Numbered from the stretch's first letter, positions 51,596 to 61,740 are shown. The stretch: 64,000 bases of DNA from Nibribacter ruber (GCF_009913235.1 NZ_CP047897.1:682001-746000), one strand, 5' to 3'. Numbers and translations: made by a program. The notes: a model not told the origin generated them from the letters alone.

Positions 51596-54500
51596 TTAAG
51601 TTTCTCGATTAAATATAATAGTCCACTCCTTCAACTGATTCTTGGTTTGTTTGTTTATCTGGCCGGGCATCAACCGCCAGCCCCAGTTGCCCTGGGCCTG
51701 GCCGGGGGTGTTCATGCGGCCTTGCTCATCAATGCCCAACACGTCCTGCATGGGCAGGATGGCCGTTTTTGCGACGGACGCATACGCCAGACGGGCCATA
51801 ACCCAGTAGATGTCTGCTTCGCTTAAGCCACGGCCTACGTAGTGCTCTATCTGCTGATGATGCGGCTTGCCCTCTTGGCGGTACCAGCCCAGCGTGGTGT
51901 TGTTGTCATGGGTACCGGTGTAGGCAATGAAGTTGCGGGCGTAGTTGTGCGGCATGTAGTCATTCTGCGGCATCTCCTCGCCCCAGGCAAACTGCAGGAT
52001 CTTCATGCCCGGCAGGTTAAAATCGTCGCGCAGTTTCAAAACCTGGTCGTTGATTTCGCCTAGGTCCTCGGCAATAAATGGCAGGCTTCCCAACTCCTTC
52101 TCTGCAAAAGTGAAAAAATCTGCTCCCGGCCCTTGCTTCCACTCGCCGTTTTTGGCGGTCTCTTCCCCGGCGGGCACCTCCCAGTAATCTGCGAAAGCCC
52201 TGAAATGGTCCAGCCGCACCAGATCATAGAGCTCCATGTTCTTGCGCAGGCGTCCCATCCACCAGCTGTAGTCCTGTTCTTTGAGCACCTCCCATTTAAA
52301 CACGGGCATGCCCCACAGCTGCCCGTCCTCAGAGAAATTGTCTGGCGGAACGCCGGCCACACCCGTCATGTTCCCACCAGCATCCACGGCAAAAATCTCC
52401 CGGTTGCTCCACACGTCCACGCTGTCATAACTGATGTAAAACGGCATATCCCCGAACATCTGAATGCCGCGGTTGTTGCAGTAGGTGCGCAGCTGAGTCC
52501 ATTGTTTATGGAAGAGGAACTGCACCCATTTGGTTTTCTCCAGGGCCTGGGCATGGTCTTTCGCTAATTGTTCCAGCGCTTCGGGGTTTCGCTGCTTAAA
52601 TTTGTCCTCCCACTGGAACCACGCGCCGCCGTCATTCTGGTCTTTGAGCAGGACATACAGCGCAAAGTCATGAAGCCAGCCCGCCTCAGAACCGCAAAAA
52701 GCCATAAACTGTTGTTGCAATGTTTGGAAATCACCCGACCTGAATGTTTGCCAAGCCTTCTCCAGCAGCTCTTCTTTTACCCGTTTGGCCTGTTCATAAT
52801 CCACGCTGCCAGTCTGCGGAAGATGGTAGTTCGGTAGTTGCTCAGTGGCTAGAAGACCTTCTCTGGCAAGCAACTCCGGCGAAATGAGCAGTGGGTTCCC
52901 GGCCCGGCTGGAGATGGAACTGTACGGCGAATAGCCCTGGCCCTCCTCAACAGGGTTGAGCGGCAGCAGCTGCCAATATTTCTGATTGCTGGCGTGTAGA
53001 AAGTTGGCGAAGTTTCGTGCCTCGGGGCCCAAATCGCCTATCCCAAACGACGAAGGCAACGAACTGATGTGCAACAGAATACCCGCTCCGCGCTCATTCC
53101 TGGCTTTTAGTTTAAGCAGCGCCAATGGGAACACCCCAAACAGGTCTTTCACAAGGAGTTCATGGGCGTAACTACCGTCAATACGCAACAACGTATCCTG
53201 CCAATCTTTGGGCGCATCCTCCGGAAGCACGACTTTGGTATCTTTCCAGTCTATGTCTTCCAGTTTCTCCACGCCTTGCGCCTTGGCCAGCGCGGCCAGA
53301 TGCAACGGAACCGCCATCAGGTACCAGGTGTGCAAATGTTTCCGGGCGAAGGCAAGCACGTGGTCTTTACACTCACCTTCCACGTCCAGGGGAAAGTAGG
53401 CGCCCTTGGTGAATACATCTGCATTGTTCTTGCGCTCATTGAACAACGTTTTTGTGAGCCAAAGTTTGATGCGGGCGTCATAGCGGTTCTCCCAAAGGTC
53501 TGCCCATTGTGCCTCCAGTCTGTTCAAGTCTGTATTGTCCAGTTCTTCCAACCACGTTTGCCGTTTCTCAAAATCTACCGGTCGGCGGTTGTCTGGGTCT
53601 ACCAGGCTGAAATCCCACAGCTCGGTGCCCTGGTACACATCTGGCACGCCCGGCGCAGTGAACTTCAAAAGAACCTGGCTTAGTGATTTCACAATCCCGA
53701 AGTCTGTCGTTTTTTGCCTGAATTTCTCAAAACTGCCAAAAAACGGACGACTCTTGTCCAAGAGCTTCACGACAAAGGATTTGGCCGCAGCTTCATATTC
53801 CTCATTCGGCGTAGTCCAGTTAGAGTTGACTTTTGCCTCTCTCAGGGCTTTTTGGAGGTATTCCTGCACGCGGTTCTCAAAGTCATCCTCGTCCTGCCCC
53901 GGCATAGGAAATGCGCCCAGCATGGTTTGGTAGATGAGGTACTCGTCATTCGCGTCGGGCATGTTGTTCTGCTTCAGGTCGGCGTTAAGTACGCGCCATT
54001 CCTGTACGGCTGTCGTCCATTCATCTGCGAATTCAGTAAGCACATTTAGGCGGGCCCGTACGTCTTCACCTCGCTTGGTATCATGAGTAGAGGTTCCATT
54101 GAGCGACAGCGGCCAGTTTTGCTGTCGGTTCTGCATGATTTGGTGGAACTCTTGCGCGCTCATCCCAAACGCGTCTGGTGCATCTCCTACCTCATTATGA
54201 CCAACGAAGCGGTTGAAGGTGTACATGATGGTGTCTTCCACGCCTTTAGCCATGATGGGCCCCGTGAACTGCATGAGGCGCTGATAGAACCGCTGCGACC
54301 GCTGCCAATAGGTATCATCTTCTCCTTCGGGTGCCGCGCTTAAAAGTGTTCTCTCCAGTAGTTCTACCGCCCCTGTCAAGTCAGGTTGGCTCTCGCGAAT
54401 ATGGTGGAAAATAGTCTGAACTGCCTGCGCCTCTTCCCCATCCAGCGGCATCTGGTTACCATAATATCTGTACACCGGGCACTGCACCAGAAACTCGGCA

Positions 54501-55831
54501 ATAGCGGCTTTCAACTTCTCTCCGGGAACGCAACTCAATACGCCTTCCTCCACCAAGCGCAGTTCCAAAAACAACTGGTATAGGTTTTTCAGCTCGCCGG
54601 CCATGTGCTGGTGCAGGATGTAAGATTTCTTTTCCTGAATCTGTTCGTGCACGGGCGCGCTTTCACCCACTACGTGCTGGTAAAGTTTATCAAACGCCTC
54701 TTGTCCTGGCTGGTAGGTAAACAGGTTGTTCACGTAAGCCAGAAAATCATAGCCGGTGTTGCCCTGGATGGGCCATTGTTTGGGCATTTGCTCACCGGGT
54801 TCCAGAATTTTTTCCACGGCAATGTAGGTTTCCTCGCCGGCTAATTCGCGTAGTTGCCGCAAGTAACCGGTGGGGTCATACAAGCCATCTACATGGTCAA
54901 TGCGCAAACCCTGGAAAACGCCATCGTCCAGTAGTTGCTTGATGTAATGGTGATATACGTTGAAAACCTCTGGTTCTTGTATGTTCAAACAGATCAAACC
55001 ATTCACGGTGAAGAACCTTCTGAAATTTATTTGATAGTCCGTTTCCTGCCAGTAGCAGAGTTGGTAGACCTGTTGCTCTGTCAGCTGTTGCAGCTTTTCT
55101 GGGTCGTTATTAATGGTATTCAGGCTTTCCTCCACCGCGGTCCTGACAGATTCGTTTTTCATCAAGGACGCCAGTTGCTGCTGAAACTCGGTCCATTGAA
55201 GAGCAAAGGCTTTCGGCTCCTCTTCCTGATGTATTTCTTGCAGTTTTAATAGCAGTTGCGTGAGGGCTTGATTCGGCTGGGATGCTCCTTTTAAAATGGT
55301 CAAATAGGAATTAGGATTCAACGGAAAGGCACTGTCATAGTATTGACACACCCATCGCTGCTGTCCTTGGTTATAGGCAATTTTCAGCTCTTTGTTCTGG
55401 ATAACCTGTTCCAAGGGAGCTCCTAAAAACGGTACCATCACCCGGCCTTGGTACAGCGCGCTTGCCCAGTTAATATCAAAGAAATTATAATACAGACTCA
55501 TAGGGCCTTTTTCCAGCACATCCATCAGGAAGGGGTTGAAGGGATGGAAGGCCATGTGATTGGGCACTATGTCCTGCAGCCAGCTGATTCCCTGCTCTTT
55601 TAAAGTATTTGTTAAGGTTTTCAGCTGCTCTTCGGTACCAATTTCTGGGTTAATGCGATGCGGATTAGTACCGTCATACCCATGCGTGCTTCCGGGCGTG
55701 GCTTCAAAAATGGGCGAGGCATAGATGGTACTCACTCCCAGTTTTTGTAAATAAGGCATGATGCGCTCAAAGTCTTCAAAGGTAAATTCCTTGTGAAACT
55801 GCAAGCGGTAGGTAGCAACTGGATTGTGCAT
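51596..55831 (-). CDS. treY: Maltooligosyl trehalose synthase fused to 4-alpha-glucanotransferase (TreY-MalQ)
   Basis: The protein is 1411 aa from the ATG at 55831 (MHNPVATYRLQFHKEF). Residues 1 to about 890 are TreY (GH13): LQDIVPNHMAFHPFNP, GLRIDHVDGLYDP, VEKILEPGE, LNGTSTHDTKRGEDVRAR, and GVPDVYQGTELWDFSLVDP. From about 905 a complete GH77 MalQ follows: GILLHISSLPSSFGIGDLG, YSPYSSISSRAGNPLLI, FGDMPFYISYDSVDVW, DLVRLDHFRAF, PFIAEDLGEI and YTGTHDNNTTLGWY. TreY isomerises the reducing end of maltodextrin to a trehalosyl unit; MalQ shuffles short glucans. Residues near 696-708 overlap a palindrome copy in frame. Last gene of the treX-treZ-treY operon. Confidence 0.93.
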   Translation of the reverse strand: MHNPVATYRLQFHKEFTFEDFERIMPYLQKLGVSTIYASPIFEATPGSTHGYDGTNPHRINPEIGTEEQLKTLTNTLKEQGISWLQDIVPNHMAFHPFNPFLMDVLEKGPMSLYYNFFDINWASALYQGRVMVPFLGAPLEQVIQNKELKIAYNQGQQRWVCQYYDSAFPLNPNSYLTILKGASQPNQALTQLLLKLQEIHQEEEPKAFALQWTEFQQQLASLMKNESVRTAVEESLNTINNDPEKLQQLTEQQVYQLCYWQETDYQINFRRFFTVNGLICLNIQEPEVFNVYHHYIKQLLDDGVFQGLRIDHVDGLYDPTGYLRQLRELAGEETYIAVEKILEPGEQMPKQWPIQGNTGYDFLAYVNNLFTYQPGQEAFDKLYQHVVGESAPVHEQIQEKKSYILHQHMAGELKNLYQLFLELRLVEEGVLSCVPGEKLKAAIAEFLVQCPVYRYYGNQMPLDGEEAQAVQTIFHHIRESQPDLTGAVELLERTLLSAAPEGEDDTYWQRSQRFYQRLMQFTGPIMAKGVEDTIMYTFNRFVGHNEVGDAPDAFGMSAQEFHQIMQNRQQNWPLSLNGTSTHDTKRGEDVRARLNVLTEFADEWTTAVQEWRVLNADLKQNNMPDANDEYLIYQTMLGAFPMPGQDEDDFENRVQEYLQKALREAKVNSNWTTPNEEYEAAAKSFVVKLLDKSRPFFGSFEKFRQKTTDFGIVKSLSQVLLKFTAPGVPDVYQGTELWDFSLVDPDNRRPVDFEKRQTWLEELDNTDLNRLEAQWADLWENRYDARIKLWLTKTLFNERKNNADVFTKGAYFPLDVEGECKDHVLAFARKHLHTWYLMAVPLHLAALAKAQGVEKLEDIDWKDTKVVLPEDAPKDWQDTLLRIDGSYAHELLVKDLFGVFPLALLKLKARNERGAGILLHISSLPSSFGIGDLGPEARNFANFLHASNQKYWQLLPLNPVEEGQGYSPYSSISSRAGNPLLISPELLAREGLLATEQLPNYHLPQTGSVDYEQAKRVKEELLEKAWQTFRSGDFQTLQQQFMAFCGSEAGWLHDFALYVLLKDQNDGGAWFQWEDKFKQRNPEALEQLAKDHAQALEKTKWVQFLFHKQWTQLRTYCNNRGIQMFGDMPFYISYDSVDVWSNREIFAVDAGGNMTGVAGVPPDNFSEDGQLWGMPVFKWEVLKEQDYSWWMGRLRKNMELYDLVRLDHFRAFADYWEVPAGEETAKNGEWKQGPGADFFTFAEKELGSLPFIAEDLGEINDQVLKLRDDFNLPGMKILQFAWGEEMPQNDYMPHNYARNFIAYTGTHDNNTTLGWYRQEGKPHHQQIEHYVGRGLSEADIYWVMARLAYASVAKTAILPMQDVLGIDEQGRMNTPGQAQGNWGWRLMPGQINKQTKNQLKEWTIIFNRET
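53708..53745. repeat. 38-bp palindrome, copy 20 (inside treY)
   Basis: CGTTTTTTGCCTGAATTT, then CTCAAAACTGCCAAAAAACG. On the coding strand it encodes RPFFGSFEKFRQKT in the third quarter of TreY, with no evident length change against the family. Confidence 0.75.
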
Positions 55832-55918
55832 TTTATAATTTGTAAATCTGTGAATTAGGAGATTGGATGAAGCTTTCTTATCAGGCAATTCTCATAGTGT
55901 GAGGTCGATCTCTTTTCC

Positions 55919-55956
55919 CGTTTTTGGCCTGTTTTCTAGAAAATACGCCAAAAACG
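55919..55956. repeat. 38-bp palindrome, copy 21
   Basis: CGTTTTTGGCCTGTTTTC, then AGAAAATACGCCAAAAACG. It lies between treZ and treY, 88 nt before the treY start codon; with copy 22 it forms a close pair. Confidence 0.92.
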
Positions 55957-56053
55957 GAGCTTTAATATTATGTTATCTAAAGGTCCTTTTCACTAGTAGA
56001 TTCTCCTTAGAAAGGAAGCAGTAAGAACGCCATTCAGTTGTAGGGTTAGTTTT

Positions 56054-56091
56054 CGTTTTTGGCCAGTTTTCAAGGAAATAAGCCAAAAACG
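56054..56091. repeat. 38-bp palindrome, copy 22
   Basis: CGTTTTTGGCCAGTTTTC, then AAGGAAATAAGCCAAAAACG. It lies 8 nt behind the treZ stop, in the 268-bp gap before treY. Confidence 0.9.
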
Positions 56092-56099
56092 GCCGTTTC

Positions 56100-57950
56100 T
56101 CAATTTGAGGGCGAACTACAGTATACCAATACGCTTTCCGGCTGTAGGGTTACTTCTTCGCCTTCTGTAGCTGATGTATTCGCAGCGTTTGGACCATTCC
56201 ACTCTGGAGCAGCAGAGTCAAGCACCAACTCTACATGTTTCACCCCGAATGGTATGGTTACTTCTTGAACCTCCTGGGAAAAATTCATGAGACAGACCAC
56301 TTGCTGCTCTTGGTGCCACCGGCGCAGAATGAGTACTTTTTTCGTCTCGTCACAGGTCACTTCCAATGATTTTCGGTCAAGGTGGCGCAAGGCGGGCAGC
56401 TCACGGCGCAGGCGAAGCAGGGCTTGGTAATACTTGAACAGCGTTTGGTGCGGCTCCTCTTCCAGCAAGTTCCATTGCAATTTTGAGTTTAGGAAGGTCT
56501 CTTCTGCCATGGGATCAGGCGCTTCGCCATGGGCCTGAAAAGCTTCAAATTCGGCTTTGCGCCCTTTACGAACAGCTTCTGCCAATTCTGGGTCGGTGTG
56601 GCTCACAAAGTACTGGAATCGATTCGGTTCGGCGTACTCCTCTCCCATCCAAAGCATGGGCAGGTATGGACTTAAAATAACGGCCGCGGCGGCTAGCTTC
56701 TGCATCTCAAGACTCACCAACTCGCCTAGTCGTTCGCCCAACATGCGGTTGCCCACCTGGTCATGGTTTTGCGTGAACACAATAAATTGCTGCCCGGGGT
56801 TATGCTCTGCCTTGATGCCAAAGTTCTTCTGGCGGTGTTCTGAAAATTGACCGTCATAGACATAGGCATCTTCATAGGCTTTGGCCAGGTGCGCGATGCC
56901 TGAGAAATCTGCGTAATACCCACTTTTCTCGCCAGTAGAAGTTACGCGCAAGGCATGATGAAACTCGTCCACCCACTGGGCATCCATACCGTAGCCTTGC
57001 TCCTCCAGGGGGTTAATAAAGCGATTGTCGTTCAGGTCCAGCTCCACGATCATATAATGGGTGCGACCGGTGGCTTCCATGAGCGCGTTCACTTGCTGTT
57101 TCATCTCTCGCAGAATGTGTTCAGGACTGAAATCCTTGATGGCATGCACTGCATCCAGCCGCACCGCGTCAATATGGAAGTCTCTAAACCACATGAGCAG
57201 GTTTTCTGTGAAGCAGCGCCGTACGCCGTCACACCAGGCATCGTCAAAATTGATGGCCGGGCCCCAGGGCGTATTGTATTTATTTGTAAAATAAGGGCCA
57301 TAGGCGCCCAGGTAATTGCCTTCGGGACCCAGGTGATTGTACACCACGTCTAAAACCACGGCCATTCCTTTCTGGTGACAGGCATCTACAAAACGCTGCA
57401 TGGCTTCTGGGCCGCCATAACTGTTTTGCACGGCAAATGGGAAAACGCCGTCATACCCCCAGTTCCTGTCTCCCGGAAACTGCGCCACCGGCATGATTTC
57501 AATGGCTGTCACTCCCAGTTCTTTCAGGTAGTCCAGCTTTGCTTCTAGGCCTTCAAAAGTACCTTGTGGGCTAAACGTACCTGTGTGCAGTTCATAAAGG
57601 ACATACTCCTGCAAAGGAAGATTCTGCCAAGCTGTGTCTTGCCACTGATATGCTTCCAGGTCCAGGGCCTGTGAAGGACCGTGCACGCCTGCAGGCTGGG
57701 ACAAAGAAACCGGGTCGGGCACTTCCTGGTCATCGTTTAGCCGAAGGAAATAGCGGTCTCCTGGTGAAATCTGGTCTGTCACCAAGTGCCAGTAGCCAAA
57801 CTCCTGCTTTTTGAGCGGGAGGCTGGTGTTGCCGTTGTTCAGGATAATTTCCAGCTGTTGGGCAAACGGTGCCCAGACCAGAACCTCAGCCTGGCCTGGC
57901 GCCGGAAACGTGACGCCCAGAGTTCTTTTCTGAATGGTAAGGTTATTCAT
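56100..57950 (-). CDS. treZ: Malto-oligosyltrehalose trehalohydrolase TreZ
   Basis: The protein is 616 aa of GH13. The N-terminal CBM48-like domain (RTLGVTFPAPGQAEVLVWAP) is followed by the catalytic barrel: VVLDVVYNHLGPEGNYL, VDAVRLDAVHAI (nucleophile Asp), HYMIVELDLNDNR (Glu), and TQNHDQVGNRMLG. TreZ releases free trehalose from the product of TreY. Its start overlaps the end of treX/glgX by 8 nt. The 268-bp gap to treY contains two palindrome copies, which may affect expression of the last gene of the operon. Confidence 0.95.
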   Translation of the reverse strand: MNNLTIQKRTLGVTFPAPGQAEVLVWAPFAQQLEIILNNGNTSLPLKKQEFGYWHLVTDQISPGDRYFLRLNDDQEVPDPVSLSQPAGVHGPSQALDLEAYQWQDTAWQNLPLQEYVLYELHTGTFSPQGTFEGLEAKLDYLKELGVTAIEIMPVAQFPGDRNWGYDGVFPFAVQNSYGGPEAMQRFVDACHQKGMAVVLDVVYNHLGPEGNYLGAYGPYFTNKYNTPWGPAINFDDAWCDGVRRCFTENLLMWFRDFHIDAVRLDAVHAIKDFSPEHILREMKQQVNALMEATGRTHYMIVELDLNDNRFINPLEEQGYGMDAQWVDEFHHALRVTSTGEKSGYYADFSGIAHLAKAYEDAYVYDGQFSEHRQKNFGIKAEHNPGQQFIVFTQNHDQVGNRMLGERLGELVSLEMQKLAAAAVILSPYLPMLWMGEEYAEPNRFQYFVSHTDPELAEAVRKGRKAEFEAFQAHGEAPDPMAEETFLNSKLQWNLLEEEPHQTLFKYYQALLRLRRELPALRHLDRKSLEVTCDETKKVLILRRWHQEQQVVCLMNFSQEVQEVTIPFGVKHVELVLDSAAPEWNGPNAANTSATEGEEVTLQPESVLVYCSSPSN

Positions 57951-60099
57951 TTCCTTCAGGTTCTACCTCGTGTACATGATTCTTCAGCACCAATACAGAC
58001 CGGCCTTCTACATGAAAAGAATCACCGGCATTGTACAACACAGGCTCTTCTGGTTCTATCAAGCCCCTAAACGTATCTACGGCAACCGACCACTGGCTTC
58101 CGTATTTTTCTGCCGGAAGCGTAAAATCAATTGAGTCATGGTAGGCGTTGAAGATGACGTAGAAAGAGTCGTCCAGGATGAGTTCGCCTTTGGGCCCACG
58201 GGTGTGTACGCCCTTGCCGTTCAAATAAATGGCCAGTGATTTGGCATGATCCTCATCCCAGTGCTCATCTCCCATGTCTGTGCCGTTGGGCAAAAACCAC
58301 GCAATGTCTTCCAAGCCCAGCCCTTTAATGGGTTGCCCCTGAAACCACCGCCGGCGCCGGAAAACCGGATGCTGTTTCCTGAAGTGCACTAGCTTTCTGG
58401 TGAACGCCAACAGGTGCTGGTCTGCTGAGCCCCAGTTAATCCACGAAATTTCATTGTCCTGGCAGTAGGCATTGTTATTGCCATGTTGGGTTCGGCTCAG
58501 TTCATCGCCGGCCACCAGCATGGGCACGCCCTGTGACAGGAAGAGCGTAACCAATAAATTACGTTTTTGTCTATTGCGCAGGTCTATGATCCATTGGTCC
58601 TCGGTGGGGCCTTCGGTGCCGCAATTCCAGGACCGGTTATGGTCATCTCCGTCCTTATTGTCTTCGCCGTTGGCCTCATTGTGTTTCTCATTATAAGACA
58701 CCAAGTCATGCAGCGTGAAGCCGTCATGGGCGGTAATGAAATTGATGCTGGCAGTGGGCCTCCTGAAATCATCTGAATACAAATCTGAAGAACCCGTGAA
58801 CCGGTTGGCAAATTCCGCTAACATGCTTTCCTCGCCGCGCCAGAAATCGCGCATGCAGTCCCGGTACATGCCGTTCCACTCGGTCCAGCCCGGCGGGAAG
58901 TTGCCCACCTGGTAGCCACCCTCGCCTACATCCCAAGGTTCGGCAATGAGCTTTACCTGTGAGATGACCGGGTCCTGGTGAATAATGTCAAAGAAGGAGC
59001 TCAGGCGGTCTACGTCATGCAGTTCACGGGCCAAAGTAGAAGCCAAATCAAACCGGAAACCGTCTACGTGCATCTCCAGAATCCAGTAGCGCAGGCTGTC
59101 CATGATCAGGCGCAGTACGCTGGGCAGGTTGGCGTTTAGCGTGTTGCCGGTGCCGGTATAGTCCATGTAGTAGCGCTTATCGTCTTCCATGAGCCGGTAA
59201 TAGGAAGCATTGTCTATTCCTTTAAAAGACAGCGTGGGGCCTTTTTCATTGCCTTCGCCGGTATGGTTGTAGACTACGTCCAGAATGACCTCTATGCCCG
59301 CCTTGTGCAGCGCTTTCACCATGTTCTTGAATTCCACCACCTGCTGGCCCAGTACGCCGGTGCTGGAATAGCGCACGTCTGGCGCGAAATACCCTATGGT
59401 GTTGTACCCCCAGTAATTGGTGAGGCCTTTGTCTTGCAGGTACCAATCGGTTACAAAATGATGCACCGGCAGCAGTTCTATGGCCGTGATGCCCAGGTCT
59501 TTCAGGTACTGGATGGTAACCGGGTGCCCGATGGCCGCATATTTCCCGCGTATGTCCTCCGGAATGTCTGGGTGCAGTTGCGTGAAGCCTTTCACATGCG
59601 CCTCATAAATGATGGATTTATAATATGGCAGGCCCGGCGACTTGTCCCCTTCCCAGTCAAATGCAGAATCCACCACCACCGACTTGGGAATGTACGGCGC
59701 ACTATCCTGGTCACTGAAGCTCAGATCCTGGTCTTCGTGCCCTAACTGGTAGCCAAACAAAGACTCATGCCAATTCACCGTGCCAGCGATGGCCTTGGCA
59801 TAGGGATCAATCAAAACCTTGTTGGCGTTGAACCGATGGCCATTCTCAGGCTCATAGGGCCCGTGTACCCTGAAACCGTACAACTGGCCGGGGCCGATCT
59901 CAGGAAGGTAGATGTGCCAAACCTGATGAGAGCGTTCCACCAGTTTTATGCGTTCACTTTCAGTGGTATCTTCCGGAGACTGGAAAAGGCATAGTTCTAC
60001 ATCGGTGGCATTTTGGGCAAACAGGGCGAAGTTGACTCCCTCGCCGTCCCAGGTGGCACCTAAGGGAAAAGGCTTACCGGGGTAATGGATGATGCTCAT
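57943..60099 (-). CDS. glgX: Glycogen debranching enzyme, TreX/GlgX type
   Basis: The protein is 718 aa from the ATG at 60099 (MSIIHYPGKPFPLGATWDG); the frame opens at 60129. A CBM48 domain is followed by a GH13 isoamylase barrel: LDVVYNHTGEGNEKGPTLSF, MHVDGFRFDLASTLARE, LIAEPWDVGEGGYQVGNFP, and NFITAHDGFTLHDLVSYN. It hydrolyses alpha-1,6 branches of glycogen and supplies linear chains to TreY. As the first gene of the treX-treZ-treY operon it might equally be named treX. Its promoter should lie in 60100-60433, opposite gltA. Confidence 0.93.
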   Translation of the reverse strand: MSIIHYPGKPFPLGATWDGEGVNFALFAQNATDVELCLFQSPEDTTESERIKLVERSHQVWHIYLPEIGPGQLYGFRVHGPYEPENGHRFNANKVLIDPYAKAIAGTVNWHESLFGYQLGHEDQDLSFSDQDSAPYIPKSVVVDSAFDWEGDKSPGLPYYKSIIYEAHVKGFTQLHPDIPEDIRGKYAAIGHPVTIQYLKDLGITAIELLPVHHFVTDWYLQDKGLTNYWGYNTIGYFAPDVRYSSTGVLGQQVVEFKNMVKALHKAGIEVILDVVYNHTGEGNEKGPTLSFKGIDNASYYRLMEDDKRYYMDYTGTGNTLNANLPSVLRLIMDSLRYWILEMHVDGFRFDLASTLARELHDVDRLSSFFDIIHQDPVISQVKLIAEPWDVGEGGYQVGNFPPGWTEWNGMYRDCMRDFWRGEESMLAEFANRFTGSSDLYSDDFRRPTASINFITAHDGFTLHDLVSYNEKHNEANGEDNKDGDDHNRSWNCGTEGPTEDQWIIDLRNRQKRNLLVTLFLSQGVPMLVAGDELSRTQHGNNNAYCQDNEISWINWGSADQHLLAFTRKLVHFRKQHPVFRRRRWFQGQPIKGLGLEDIAWFLPNGTDMGDEHWDEDHAKSLAIYLNGKGVHTRGPKGELILDDSFYVIFNAYHDSIDFTLPAEKYGSQWSVAVDTFRGLIEPEEPVLYNAGDSFHVEGRSVLVLKNHVHEVEPEGNE

Positions 60100-60433
60100 A
60101 AAAAACTTGGTCAGGTAACTGGATGGCACGCATTATGAATCCCAACCTGTACGGACAAATAGCAAGGAAGGGTGCTTTTACTTGACAGAGGACCTTCTCT
60201 TGTTCTTCCTCCGGGTCAGCTTAAAGCACTGCAAAGGAGCACTATTGGTATACTTTGGTATAGCGGCTGGGAGCCTTTGCGTAATCAATTCGTTAAAAAA
60301 GGCGTATAGGTCAATGGTTAGAATAAAATATTGCTTTTAAAAAGGTAGTAATGCATAACATTTTTCATTTTTAGGCGCTATTGACTAACTTCGCCGCGAA
60401 GGCAACACAAACTCTTAAACACAAAAAAGTAAT
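60100..60433. other. Divergent control region between the trehalose operon and gltA
   Basis: 334 bp without a reading frame of note. For gltA, TAACTTCG at 60386-60393 resembles the -7 box, with no clear -33. For the trehalose operon no box could be fixed. No palindrome copy and no terminator were found here. Confidence 0.5.
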
Positions 60434-61720
60434 ATGTCAGAATTTGCTGAACTTATCTTAGATGGCAAGTCATACCAGTTCCCGGTGGTAGAGGGTACTG
60501 AGAATGAAAAAGCCATTGATATCAATGCTTTGCGCGCTCAAACTGGTTATATCACCATAGATTCTGGATACAAGAACACCGGTGCCACAGAAAGCGCCAT
60601 CACGTTTCTTGACGGGGAGGAAGGCATTCTTCGTTACCGCGGATATCCAATTGAGCAGTTGGCTGAGAAATCAAGCTTTATTGAAGTTGCCTACCTGTTA
60701 ATCTACGGCACGCTGCCTACCCAGACAGAATTGGATGATTTCAGCAATCAGATCAAAGTTCACACCCTGGTAAACGAGGACATGCGCAAAATCTTGGACG
60801 GTTTCCCGTCTACTGCGCACCCAATGGGTATCCTGTCTGCCTTGGTAAGCTCCCTGACGGCATTTTACCCAGAGTCCCTGAACCCTAACCAGAGCAAAGA
60901 AGAGGTTGACCTTTCCATCATCCGTTTGATGGCCAAATTGTCTACCATTGCCGCCTGGTCATACAAGAACTCTGTTGGGCACCCGGTTAACTACCCAAAA
61001 AACAAACTGGACTATTGCTCTAACTTCCTGCACATGATGTTTGCTTACCCAACGGAGGAGTATGAACTCAATCCAGTAGTGGTAAGTGCCTTGAATAAAC
61101 TATTGATTCTGCACGCAGACCATGAGCAGAACTGCTCTACCTCAACCGTGCGTCTGGTAGGTTCTGCCAATGCGTCTTTGTATTCTTCTGTATCTGCTGG
61201 TATCTCTGCTCTTTGGGGACCATTGCACGGTGGTGCCAACCAGGCCGTGATTGAAATGCTGGAAGAAATCAAAGCTGACGGCGGAGACTCTAAGAAATTC
61301 ATTGCCAAGGCCAAGGATAAGGATGATCCTTTCCGTCTGATGGGCTTCGGGCACCGCGTGTACAAGAACTTTGACCCACGCGCCACCATCATCAAGAAAG
61401 CCGCCGACGATGTTTTGACTGCTCTAGGCGTAAACGACCCAATCTTGAACATTGCCAAGGAACTGGAGGAAGCTGCCTTGAACGATCCTTACTTTGTAGA
61501 GCGCAAGCTATATCCAAACGTAGACTTCTACTCTGGTATCATCTACCGCGCCATGGGCATCCCTACAGAGATGTTCACCGTGATGTTCGCCCTAGGCCGT
61601 CTCCCAGGTTGGATTGCCCAGTGGAAAGAGATGCGTGAAGCGAAAGAGCCAATTGGCCGTCCGCGTCAGGTGTATACTGGTGCCACAGAGCGCAACTATA
61701 CTGAAATCAATAAGCGCTAG
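60434..61720 (+). CDS. gltA: Citrate synthase
   Basis: The protein is 428 aa, type II length. The active-site residues are in LHADHEQNCSTSTVRLVG (His), GPLHGGANQAVIEML (His) and GFGHRVYKNFDPRA; the Asp lies in VDFYSGIIYRAMGIP. It condenses oxaloacetate and acetyl-CoA to citrate, the first step of the TCA cycle. Monocistronic: terminator 20 nt after the stop. The N-terminal 50 residues (ELILDGKSYQFPVVEG) are the usual small domain of hexameric enzymes, which are often inhibited by NADH. Confidence 0.97.
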   Translation: MSEFAELILDGKSYQFPVVEGTENEKAIDINALRAQTGYITIDSGYKNTGATESAITFLDGEEGILRYRGYPIEQLAEKSSFIEVAYLLIYGTLPTQTELDDFSNQIKVHTLVNEDMRKILDGFPSTAHPMGILSALVSSLTAFYPESLNPNQSKEEVDLSIIRLMAKLSTIAAWSYKNSVGHPVNYPKNKLDYCSNFLHMMFAYPTEEYELNPVVVSALNKLLILHADHEQNCSTSTVRLVGSANASLYSSVSAGISALWGPLHGGANQAVIEMLEEIKADGGDSKKFIAKAKDKDDPFRLMGFGHRVYKNFDPRATIIKKAADDVLTALGVNDPILNIAKELEEAALNDPYFVERKLYPNVDFYSGIIYRAMGIPTEMFTVMFALGRLPGWIAQWKEMREAKEPIGRPRQVYTGATERNYTEINKR

Positions 61721-61740
61721 TTTTAGCACACTTATACTGA

